Below, piece after piece: positions 9,791 to 17,309 of a DNA stretch of 64,000 nt. The notes below the pieces were generated by a model. The model ran no database searches, was not told where the DNA came from, and saw only the letters and a list, made by a program, of their open reading frames with translations. Source of the stretch: Clostridia bacterium (GTDB lineage: Bacteria > Bacillota > Clostridia > Oscillospirales > Acutalibacteraceae); contig JAFQRF010000070.1 of NCBI GenBank assembly GCA_017410195.1, positions 47,399 to 111,398 on the forward strand, in the 5' to 3' direction. A program made the position numbers and the translations under genes. Each line of letters begins with the position of its first letter. Positions within the stretch are counted from its first letter, which is position 1.

Positions 9791-11032
9791 TTATAACACC
9801 TGCTCCAAATCAAAAAGGGTTTGGTAATGTGCCGATGCAATATCGGCGGCATCCGACTCGTCAGAGCCGATAAGTATGTTTTTGCTCGTGCCTGCATTAA
9901 TTCCTGCGAGCAAATCCGAACGGCGGTTGCCGACGGTGAGCGAATTTTCTGTATCAATTTCAATTCCGATTTGAGAAAAATCGGAAACAGCTTTCAAAAT
10001 AAGACCCGGCTTGGGCTTTCTGCATGAGCATTCCGTTCTGTATTCCTCAATCGCAGCTTCGGGGTGGTGAGGACAATAATAATATCCGTCTGCAATGACG
10101 GAATGCTTTTCGCAAAGGAGAGAATCGATATATCCGTGAAGAATATCAACATCTTCTGTCTTATAAAGACTTTTTGCGATACCTGCTTGGTTTGTGACGA
10201 TTATGACAAGATATCCCTTTTTTTTAAGCCCGGCGATCGCTTTATCGGCATCGGGGAGAAATTTAAAGTCCTCGGTGCGGTAAAGATGACCCGAATCGTG
10301 GTTAATTGTTCCGTCGCGGTCAAGAAAAACTGCTTTGCGTGTTCTTTTTGAAACAAGAAATTCTTTCTCCGCTTCGGCCTTGTGATAATTTTCGGGAATG
10401 CCGATATCGATAAAATATCCGTTGCTCTCAAGTACGCCAACGGAGCAGTATCCGCCTTCAAGAACAAGCTTTTCAAATGAGAACTTTTCTTCCGTCACGC
10501 CGTCAAGAACGTTTTTGTTGATAAAATAAATTCCGCCGTTGATGAGGCCTGAGGATTTAACGCCTTTTTCACGGAAGCCGACGAGTCTGCCGTTGTCTGT
10601 CGTAAGAAATCCCGAATGCTCTGCCCACGGAACTTCTCTTGCAGCGAGTGTAATCGGGCATCCCGCTTTTTCGTGAAGCTTCTGCATTTCGAAAAGGTCA
10701 ACATCAAAAAAAGAATCTCCGTTGAGCGCAACGGCATAATCGCCACAGCACATACCGAGAGCTTTTTTTATTGCACCGCCCGTGCCGAGAGGGGAATCCT
10801 CCCTGCAGTAGTCGATAACCATTCCCCGATAGGTTCTTCCGATTGTGTTTTCGATGCATTCGGCAAGATATCCCGTTGAAATGATTACTCTGTGAATACC
10901 GTTTGTATAGAGATAATCAAGAAGATAGTGCAGGAACGGTTTGCCGCCTATCGGAGCAAGAGGCTTCGGAAGATTATCAATGCATGTTTTAAGACGTGTG
11001 CCGAAGCCGCCTGCGAGAACAATTGCTTCCAT
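9791..11032 (-). CDS. hddC-gmhB: Fused heptose-1-phosphate guanylyltransferase / heptose-1,7-bisphosphate phosphatase
   Basis: 413 residues with two enzymes in one chain. Residues 1-230 are a sugar-phosphate nucleotidyltransferase: IVLAGGFGTRLK at the start, LPKPLAPIGGKPFL, LNGDSFF metal site and GGIYFINK. Residues about 235-413 are a HAD phosphatase of the GmhB type: FLDRDGTINHD (nucleophile Asp), VTNQAGIAKS, CPHHPE and the zinc-binding CSCRKPKPG. Together with hddA this gives two or three of the four steps to GDP-D-glycero-alpha-D-manno-heptose, the activated sugar of S-layer and capsule glycans; the isomerase GmhA is not in the window. The ATG overlaps the cupin stop (ATGA). The guanylyl specificity is inferred from context. 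Confidence 0.85.
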   Translation of the reverse strand: MEAIVLAGGFGTRLKTCIDNLPKPLAPIGGKPFLHYLLDYLYTNGIHRVIISTGYLAECIENTIGRTYRGMVIDYCREDSPLGTGGAIKKALGMCCGDYAVALNGDSFFDVDLFEMQKLHEKAGCPITLAAREVPWAEHSGFLTTDNGRLVGFREKGVKSSGLINGGIYFINKNVLDGVTEEKFSFEKLVLEGGYCSVGVLESNGYFIDIGIPENYHKAEAEKEFLVSKRTRKAVFLDRDGTINHDSGHLYRTEDFKFLPDADKAIAGLKKKGYLVIIVTNQAGIAKSLYKTEDVDILHGYIDSLLCEKHSVIADGYYYCPHHPEAAIEEYRTECSCRKPKPGLILKAVSDFSQIGIEIDTENSLTVGNRRSDLLAGINAGTSKNILIGSDESDAADIASAHYQTLFDLEQVL

Positions 11033-11397
11033 CAGGCATCTTCCTCCGCAATGATATCTTTTGTGCCGTCGGGCAGTTCAACGCCGTTATCATAAAACGC
11101 AACAAGAACGGAATCTTCATGATAGTCAAAAGTGTGGATGACATTCGGCTCTATAACAAACATATCACCTTTTTTGAAGTCGAAGAATTCTATTTTATCG
11201 CCGAGCTTTGCTTCAACGGTGAAGGAGCCTTCAACAACGTAGAAGCCTTCACGGTTAAGCTTGTGAAAATGTCTGCCTCTTTCAACGCCTGCTTTTGAAG
11301 TGCAGACATTAATCTGCTTATACCCCTCATGCACAAGCTGAATCAGGCTTCCTCGCTCGTCTTCAAAAACAAAATCGGGTTTTATTATCGTTATCAT
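11032..11397 (-). CDS. Small cupin of the WxcM/FdtA-like sugar-modifying family
   Basis: 121 residues forming a single cupin barrel: ERGRHFHKLNREGFYVVEGSF holds the first metal/substrate motif, and GDMFVIEPNVIHTFDY the second. Related small cupins act as dTDP-4-keto-sugar isomerases or are attached to capsule and lipopolysaccharide clusters. The opening IKPDFVFEDERGSLIQLVHE fits this set. It lies between hddA (11-nt gap) and hddC-gmhB (4-nt overlap), so a role in the same sugar pathway, as an isomerase or epimerase on the nucleotide-heptose, is plausible but not shown. Confidence 0.7.
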   Translation of the reverse strand: MITIIKPDFVFEDERGSLIQLVHEGYKQINVCTSKAGVERGRHFHKLNREGFYVVEGSFTVEAKLGDKIEFFDFKKGDMFVIEPNVIHTFDYHEDSVLVAFYDNGVELPDGTKDIIAEEDA

Positions 11398-11408
11398 TTC
11401 TCGCTCCG

Positions 11409-12386
11409 TCAGTTGTTAACAATTATTTTTGTGCCTTCGTTTTCAAACCTGAACTTGATTTCAAGCATTCCTGAAAGAGAGCTTCTGACGCTTTCGTGCT
11501 TTTCTTCGGGAACATAGAAAAGAAGGCATCCGCCGCCGCCCGCACCGAGAAGCTTGCCTCCGAGTGCGCCTGCGGTCATGGCTTTCCGATATATTTCGTC
11601 TATGTAATCTGTAGATATTTTGTTGCTGATGCTTCTTTTGAGAAGCCATGTTTCATTGAGCAGTCTGCCGAAATCGTCGAGCGATGCAGACGGGTTGATG
11701 AGAATATCTTCCGCAACATCGACCATTTTCAGCATTTCGAGAAGTTCGGCTGTCTTTTGGTTCATGGCAACCTTTGTGGATTTTTGAATCTCAAATGAAA
11801 AACGTGAAAGTCCTGTAAAAAACATCAGCAGGTTGCCGTTCAGTTTTTGTTTTCTCTCTTCGGAAATACCGAGAGGGGTGACCGTATAGCTGTCTGCGTT
11901 AAAATCAATACGGTTGAAGCCGCCGAATGCCGCCGCTATCTGGTCCTGAATCCCACCGTCTTCTTTGCAAAGCGTACGTTCGAGATAAATCGCATCGTCT
12001 GCAAGCTCACGCTTGGTTTTGGTTACGCCCTGCATTGTGTAAAAAGCGTTGAGCAGACCGACCGAGAATGAACTGCTTGTGCCGAGTCCTGTTTTTGAGG
12101 GAATATCAGCATCGTAGTTCAGCGCAATTCTTTCCAGACCGAGCCATTCCATTGCGTTGCGGATTGCAGGGTGCTTTATTTCTTCAACGGAATTGACTTT
12201 TTCGATTTGTGCGTATGCAAGATAGGTTTTGTAATCGAAAAGAGGCGGAAGCTCACGCACATTGACGTGACAGTATTTATCAAAGGTTGTTGAGATGACT
12301 GCGCCCGAATGCTCGCGGTAAAATTCGGGGAAATCCGTTCCGCCGCCGAAAAATGACATTCTGACAGGCGTCTGCGAAATAATCAT
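11409..12386 (-). CDS. hddA: D-glycero-D-manno-heptose 7-phosphate kinase (GHMP family)
   Basis: 325 residues. A GHMP kinase with N-terminal RMSFFGGGTDFPEFY, the ATP loop PSKTGLGTSSSFSVGLLNAF and the C-terminal motif GALGGKLLGAGGGGCLLF. The FGGGTDF start separates HddA/sugar kinases from mevalonate or galactokinase members. It would phosphorylate heptose 7-phosphate at C1, and the fused enzyme next to it would then dephosphorylate and guanylylate the product. It is first in the long minus-strand operon, right behind a good promoter, with GGAG 7-10 nt before the ATG. Confidence 0.85.
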   Translation of the reverse strand: MIISQTPVRMSFFGGGTDFPEFYREHSGAVISTTFDKYCHVNVRELPPLFDYKTYLAYAQIEKVNSVEEIKHPAIRNAMEWLGLERIALNYDADIPSKTGLGTSSSFSVGLLNAFYTMQGVTKTKRELADDAIYLERTLCKEDGGIQDQIAAAFGGFNRIDFNADSYTVTPLGISEERKQKLNGNLLMFFTGLSRFSFEIQKSTKVAMNQKTAELLEMLKMVDVAEDILINPSASLDDFGRLLNETWLLKRSISNKISTDYIDEIYRKAMTAGALGGKLLGAGGGGCLLFYVPEEKHESVRSSLSGMLEIKFRFENEGTKIIVNN

Positions 12387-12417
12387 TCAAACACTCCTTC
12401 AAATCAGACTACCGAAC

Positions 12418-12446
12418 ATTATAACATATATAATATATTAAATCAA
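12418..12446 (-). promoter_or_regulatory. Sigma-A promoter of the heptose/radical SAM operon
   Basis: On the minus strand TTGATT (12446-12441), a 17-bp spacer and a perfect TATAAT (12423-12418), about 30 bp before the hddA start codon. No competing promoter was seen between the genes down to position 1, so this probably drives all eight genes and the glycosyltransferase. Confidence 0.7.
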
Positions 12447-12454
12447 CTGTTTTA

Positions 12455-13402
12455 TTAATAAACAATATTAATGGGTTTTCCGTTGAGAAATGCTTCAACG
12501 TTTTCTCTGCAGATTTTCATAAGGCGCTCCCTTGTTTCGAAACCTGCCCATGCAATATGGGGAGTTATGAAGCAATTTTCAAGTCCGAAAAGAGGGTTGT
12601 CGGATTTGGGCGGTTCAACCGAAAGAACGTCAAGACCCGCACCTGCAATTTTGCCGTTTTTCAGTGCATCCGATAGGGCGGCTTCATCAACAACCTGACC
12701 TCTGGAAGTATTGATAAATATAGCGTTCGGCTTCATTTTTGAAAGAAAATCCGCATTAACCATTCCTTCTGTAAGAGGAGTCAGAGGACAGTGAACGGAA
12801 ACAAAATCGCTCCTCGAAAGAAGCTCATCTTTTTCGCAGAATTCAACGCCTTCAAACGGTGCTGGATGGTTGGTCGATGCGACTACCTTCATGCCGAATG
12901 CAAGGGCAATTTTCGCAACAGCCTTGCCGATTTTTCCGAATCCGATGATTCCGAGAGTCTTTCCGCAAAGCTCCGTGAGGGGTGTTTTCCAATAGCAGAA
13001 ATCCTTGCAGGATGACCATTCTCCCGAGTGTACGGATTCGCTGTGAATGCCGACGGCGTTGGTCATTTCAAGTATCAACGCAAAAACAAGCTGAGCCACC
13101 GCCGATGTGCTGTAAGACGGAATGTTGCAGACGGGAATGCCTTTTTCTTTACAGAATTCCCAGTCAACTATGTTATATCCCGTGCTGAGAAGGCCGATAT
13201 ATCTGAGGTTTGTGAGTGTTTCGAGAAGCTCTTTTCTCAGCGGAGTTTTGTTGGTTATAACGATGTCACAGCCCTTTGTTCTTTCGGCAATCAGCTCTGC
13301 GGGAGTGCGGTCATAAATTGTGCATTCTCCAAGCTTTTCAAGCCATTCCCAGGAAAGATCTCCGGGATTTTCCGTGTATCCGTCAAGAACGGTAATTTTC
13401 AT
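12455..13402 (-). CDS. D-2-hydroxyacid dehydrogenase, NAD-dependent
   Basis: 315 residues from ATG 13402, which has GGAGG 8 nt upstream; an in-frame ATG at 13426 has none. It is a two-domain dehydrogenase: LSTGYNIVDWEFCKEKGIPVCN (substrate lid), the dinucleotide fold GKTLGIIGFGKIGKAVAKIA, NTSRGQVVDEAAL and the catalytic histidine in ITPHIAWAG. Glycerate/hydroxypyruvate reductase or 2-hydroxyisocaproate dehydrogenase activities are typical of the family; the substrate cannot be told. It is co-directional with the heptose operon but separated from it by that operon's promoter, so it is probably a separate unit. Confidence 0.82.
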   Translation of the reverse strand: MKITVLDGYTENPGDLSWEWLEKLGECTIYDRTPAELIAERTKGCDIVITNKTPLRKELLETLTNLRYIGLLSTGYNIVDWEFCKEKGIPVCNIPSYSTSAVAQLVFALILEMTNAVGIHSESVHSGEWSSCKDFCYWKTPLTELCGKTLGIIGFGKIGKAVAKIALAFGMKVVASTNHPAPFEGVEFCEKDELLSRSDFVSVHCPLTPLTEGMVNADFLSKMKPNAIFINTSRGQVVDEAALSDALKNGKIAGAGLDVLSVEPPKSDNPLFGLENCFITPHIAWAGFETRERLMKICRENVEAFLNGKPINIVY

Positions 13403-13563
13403 ATGATTTTCCTCCGTCATTTTCATGGGATATATTATAACACGTTTTTTATAAAAAGGTACTACTGTTTATAAATTATTTTTATTGACTTTATTTTAAT
13501 TTTGGTATAAAATTTAAAGTTGGAAAAGTATCGGAAAATTCATACGGCAACAGGAGAAAAATA
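13403..13563. promoter_or_regulatory. Divergent promoter region between dehydrogenase and second radical SAM operon
   Basis: Leftward: an extended -10 TGTTATAAT (TATAAT at 13439-13434) close to the dehydrogenase start, without a good -35. Rightward: TTGACT (13485-13490) and TGGTATAAA (TATAAA 13506-13511), a short 15-bp spacer partly offset by the TG extension. An AGGAG-type site (CAGGAGAAAA) precedes the ATG at 13564. No operator-like repeat was recognised. Confidence 0.5.
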
Positions 13564-15039
13564 ATGAAAGTTTTGCTTATAAACCCAGCCCCCGAACATT
13601 ATACGAGAGCCCGATGCGCACCGCTCGGCGTTTTATCAATAGCAAGCTACCTCGAAGTCAAGGGTCACGATGTTAAGGTCCTCAACAGAGCCATAAAATC
13701 AACCGATATCAACGAGGAGCTTGATGAGTTCAAGCCCGATTTTGTGGGCTGTTCGCTTCTCACGGTTATGTCGGTTAAAGACTGCGTTGTTGTTTCCGAA
13801 GCGGCGAAAAAACGCGGAATCTGCGTTGTATGGGGCGGTCCCTATGTTTCCGCTATTCCCGAGATGACTCTTGAACTCGGCTGCATTGACATGATATCAA
13901 TGGGCGAGGGTGAAGAGACCTGGCTTGAGCTTTGTGAAACCAAGGCAAAAGGCGGAGATATATATTCAATCAAGGGCCTTGCATATATGAAGGACGGCAA
14001 ATTCGTCATGACTCCCGAAAGAGAGTTTACCGACCTTTCAACTCTGCCGACGCTCAATTTTGATTTGGTTGATGCGAAGAAAACGCTTTATAAAAACTAC
14101 GATTACGACGGCATAATGGGCATGTATGTTTCAAAGGGCTGCAACGGAAGATGCACCTTCTGCTATAACCATGCTTTTCATAAGAGCTGCCGCCGCTCAC
14201 GCCCGCTTGAGCATTTCATTTATGAAGCAAAGTTTGTCAAAGAAAAGTACGGTGCAAAGGCGTTTGCACTTGCAGATGAACTTTTCGGATATAACAAACA
14301 GACCCTTCATGAATTCTGCGATGCGCTTGATGAAGCGAATCTCGGCATGAACTGGGGCGGAATGACAAAAATCGGTCTTTTCGACAGAGAGGATTTTCAG
14401 CGTATGTATGATTCGGGCTGCAGATGGCTCGAATTCGGCGTTGAAAGCGGTTCGCAGACGACTCTTGCACGCATGAAAAAGGGTCTGAAGCTCAGCCGTG
14501 TTGAAGAGGATTTGAAAATCTGCAAGGAAATCGGAATTATAACCCTTTGCTATTTTATTGTCGGTTATCCCGACGAAACGGAAGAAGAACTGAGAGAAAC
14601 CTGTGAGCTTGTTGAAAAAATCGGATATTCAAGATTTGTAAGCTCCTATTTCAGCCCTCTGCCCGGCTCGGAGATTTATGATACCCTTGTTGCCGAAGGC
14701 AGGTTAACTCCGCCTAAATCAATGAAAGAGTGCATGAAAACAAAGATTTTCTATTCTCCCAAGCCCAATCTTTCAAAGGTCAGCACTCTTGACCTCAAAG
14801 TTGTGCGTTCATATATGCTTTGGAAGAGCTTTACGGAAAAGAAATTTGATGAAAACGGAAAGATTAATTATGCAACCGCAAGAAAGGATATCATGGATGT
14901 TCTCAGAAGCCTTAAGGGTCACGGCTTTAAGGCGGGCGTTGAGCAGTTTGTGATGAGCGGATATGAATTCCTTGATATCTTCTTCTATGCGAATTTCTTC
15001 CCGAAAATACGCAAAAAATATAACATAGGCAGGAAATAA
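13564..15039 (+). CDS. B12-binding radical SAM protein, BchE-like class
   Basis: 491 residues. The B12-binding-type N-domain (MKVLLINPAP, APLGVLSIASYLE, VVWGGPY, GEGEETW) is followed by a radical SAM core with C193, C197 and C200 (SKGCNGRCTFC) and a C-terminal helical region. The layout resembles the anaerobic Mg-protoporphyrin cyclase BchE and many lipid- or glycan-modifying relatives. Its sister gene starts 2 nt downstream and has the same length, so this is a recent tandem pair. No DxHxxG B12 ligand motif is visible. The hydrophobic C-terminal segment (YEFLDIFFYANFF) may touch a membrane. Product unknown. Confidence 0.85.
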   Translation: MKVLLINPAPEHYTRARCAPLGVLSIASYLEVKGHDVKVLNRAIKSTDINEELDEFKPDFVGCSLLTVMSVKDCVVVSEAAKKRGICVVWGGPYVSAIPEMTLELGCIDMISMGEGEETWLELCETKAKGGDIYSIKGLAYMKDGKFVMTPEREFTDLSTLPTLNFDLVDAKKTLYKNYDYDGIMGMYVSKGCNGRCTFCYNHAFHKSCRRSRPLEHFIYEAKFVKEKYGAKAFALADELFGYNKQTLHEFCDALDEANLGMNWGGMTKIGLFDREDFQRMYDSGCRWLEFGVESGSQTTLARMKKGLKLSRVEEDLKICKEIGIITLCYFIVGYPDETEEELRETCELVEKIGYSRFVSSYFSPLPGSEIYDTLVAEGRLTPPKSMKECMKTKIFYSPKPNLSKVSTLDLKVVRSYMLWKSFTEKKFDENGKINYATARKDIMDVLRSLKGHGFKAGVEQFVMSGYEFLDIFFYANFFPKIRKKYNIGRK

Positions 15040-15041
15040 CA

Positions 15042-16517
15042 ATGAGGATTCTGTTTGTCAATCCGTCAATGGAGCGTTATACCCGTCAGATAAGTGCGCC
15101 TATAGGTCTTGTTTCAATTGCAACCTATCTGAAAGCCAACGGACATACGGTGAAAATAATTGACAGAACAATAAAAACAACAAATATCCGCAAGGAAATT
15201 GAGAGCTTTGCGCCCGATATCGTCGGCATTTCCGTTATCTCAACAAAATCCTTTGGTGATTCGGAAAAAATTTCGCTGACAGCAAAAAAATACGGTGCAA
15301 AGGTTGTCTGGGGAGGAATATTCGCATCACTTGACCCCGAGTTTATATTTAAGAATATAGATATTGACTTCGTTTCAATCGGCGAGGGTGAAGAAACCTG
15401 GCTTGAACTTGCAAATAGCCTTGAGTCGGGCGGCGACCCGAAAAAAATCGCAGGTCTTGCATATAAGGAAAACGGCAAGGTTGTTTATACTCCGGAAAGA
15501 GAGTTTACCGACCTTTCAATCCTTCCCCGAATGGATTTCAGTCTTATCGATGTCGATAAATATCTCGGCCCGATGTACGGCTGCAAAAAAACGGCGCTGC
15601 TTTACATTTCAAAGGGCTGCTACGGGCAGTGTACCTTCTGTTTCAACTCGAAATTCCACCGCAGCTGCCACAGAGAAAGACCGCTTGAAGTGTTCTTCGA
15701 AGAAGTAAAATATCTTATGGATAATCATGGGGTGGACTGCATTTATTTTGCTGATGAGCTTTTCGGGAAAAACAAGGCACATCTCAGATATCTTTGCGAA
15801 GCGTTTATCGAATCGGGGCTTGGCTTTAAATGGGTTGCTCAGACGAGAGCAGGTTATTTTGATCTTGAAGACTATAAGCTTATGAGGAAGGCAGGGTGTA
15901 TCGCTGTTGATTTCGGCATTGAAACAGGTTCGCCTTCGATGCTTAAAGCAATCAAAAAGAACATCCCGTACGACAAAATAAAGCAGACCTTTGAGCTTTG
16001 CAGGGAAGCGGAGATCATAACCCTTGCAAACTTTATAATCGGGTTCCCCGACGAAACAGAGGAGCAGCTGAAAGATACGATAAAAATGGCAACGGATATT
16101 CCCGCAACTCAGAGAACGTTTTTCTTTTTCATGCCCGGACCGGGAAGTGAGCTTTACGAAAAGCTTGTTGCAAGCGGAAAATATGTTCCTCCCAAGACCT
16201 TCAGGGAATATACAAACGTGCAGTTTTACTATTCACCCAAACCCAATTTCTCAAAAATTCCGTCAAAGGAGCTTAAAGCAGTCAGAGCTTATTTTCTCTG
16301 GAAGGGGTTTTCAAGAAAGTATTTTTCTCAGACGGCAAGAACCTACGATATCGCAAAAAAAGATATTGTTGATGTTCTCAAGCAGTTCAAGGGTCATGAT
16401 TTGCGCTTTGCAATTCAGCTGATTCTGATATCGGCATATGAATTTCTCGATATCTTCTGCTATGCGCATTTCTGCCCGTCGGTGATTAAAAAGTATAATT
16501 TGAATATTGATGAATAA
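15042..16517 (+). CDS. B12-binding radical SAM protein, BchE-like class, paralogue
   Basis: 491 residues, colinear with the gene before it and clearly homologous over the whole length: MRILFVNPSMERYTRQISAP, VVWGGIF, GEGEETWLEL, TPEREFTDLS, then SKGCYGQCTFC with C193, C197 and C200, DELFGKNK, and the C-terminal YEFLDIFCYAHFCPS. The equal lengths and matching ends indicate a duplication. The two proteins could act in successive steps or as a complex, which is inference. It is followed after a short gap by a membrane protein in the same direction. Confidence 0.85.
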   Translation: MRILFVNPSMERYTRQISAPIGLVSIATYLKANGHTVKIIDRTIKTTNIRKEIESFAPDIVGISVISTKSFGDSEKISLTAKKYGAKVVWGGIFASLDPEFIFKNIDIDFVSIGEGEETWLELANSLESGGDPKKIAGLAYKENGKVVYTPEREFTDLSILPRMDFSLIDVDKYLGPMYGCKKTALLYISKGCYGQCTFCFNSKFHRSCHRERPLEVFFEEVKYLMDNHGVDCIYFADELFGKNKAHLRYLCEAFIESGLGFKWVAQTRAGYFDLEDYKLMRKAGCIAVDFGIETGSPSMLKAIKKNIPYDKIKQTFELCREAEIITLANFIIGFPDETEEQLKDTIKMATDIPATQRTFFFFMPGPGSELYEKLVASGKYVPPKTFREYTNVQFYYSPKPNFSKIPSKELKAVRAYFLWKGFSRKYFSQTARTYDIAKKDIVDVLKQFKGHDLRFAIQLILISAYEFLDIFCYAHFCPSVIKKYNLNIDE

Positions 16518-16544
16518 ATTAACGAAAGAACAGCGGTGAGCTTT

Positions 16545-17309
16545 TTGAAAAAAAGAAAAAAGCAAAAAAAACTTCTGCTTTTCGGCGGATTAATATTGAT
16601 TCTGCTTTCTCTCGCTGTGTTTGTTTTGATAGTTTCGCTTCAGTTTGAAGAGCTTTGGCGGTGGTATGCACAAATCAAGAGTACCCTTGCGGAGCTTGAA
16701 CGGCTTATCCTTACAATTGACATTGCATGGCTGTTCGCATTGGCGATTTTTCTGCTTTTTGCGGTAAAAAGCGTTATCCCGATTTACCCGACTTCAACCG
16801 TCTGTTTTCTGACAGGTGCGGTTCTTCCGATGTATTTTGCGATACCCGTCAACATTATCGGATTTACGATTCTGCTGACGGTGAGATACTTCTGGGGCAG
16901 GCGTTTCGGTGCTGGCAATGCATGGAAAATCATTTCAAAAACAGACACGCTGAGAAAGCTTATTCAGCAGGACGGAAAAGGAAATTCCGCCTTGCTTGTT
17001 GCGCTTAGGCTTGTTCCGGGGATTCCCGTCAACAGCATTTCGGGTATCTACGGCTCGTTTGATTTCGGCTATGTCAGGTTTGTTTTGTTTTCGGTTGTCG
17101 GCTTTATGCCGAGGCTGATTTCTTATACATTTGTGGGTCGTAATGTCTTTGACCCGCTTTCACCGGGATTCCTTGTTCCGATTATGATTATTATGTTTTT
17201 TACGGGTGTTTCGGCACTCTCTCTTAACGGTATCTGGATTACGGTTGAAAAAACAGTTGAATATATAAAAAACAGAAAACAAAAGAAAGGAAACGAAAAA
17301 AATGATTAA
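16545..17309 (+). CDS. TVP38/TMEM64 (VTT-domain) membrane protein
   Basis: About 254 residues with a lysine-rich N-terminus and roughly five to six membrane segments. The VTT-domain centre is visible: IPIYPTSTVCFLTGAVLP, a re-entrant-type segment, then LVALRLVPGIPVNSISGIYGSF. DedA/VTT proteins are linked to lipid scrambling and polyprenyl-phosphate recycling. A TTG at 16545 follows GGTGAG by 4 nt; a GTG at 16536 is possible and adds three residues. Its place behind two radical SAM genes suggests handling of a lipid-linked product, which is inference. Confidence 0.75.
   Translation: MKKRKKQKKLLLFGGLILILLSLAVFVLIVSLQFEELWRWYAQIKSTLAELERLILTIDIAWLFALAIFLLFAVKSVIPIYPTSTVCFLTGAVLPMYFAIPVNIIGFTILLTVRYFWGRRFGAGNAWKIISKTDTLRKLIQQDGKGNSALLVALRLVPGIPVNSISGIYGSFDFGYVRFVLFSVVGFMPRLISYTFVGRNVFDPLSPGFLVPIMIIMFFTGVSALSLNGIWITVEKTVEYIKNRKQKKGNEKND

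Noticed and set aside
1-13563. A RiPP precursor peptide for the radical SAM enzymes
   Set aside because: Gaps in the operon are only 0-98 bp and hold no short gene with a ribosome site; the enzymes also lack a SPASM or RRE-like part I can see. The system is more likely sugar-related.
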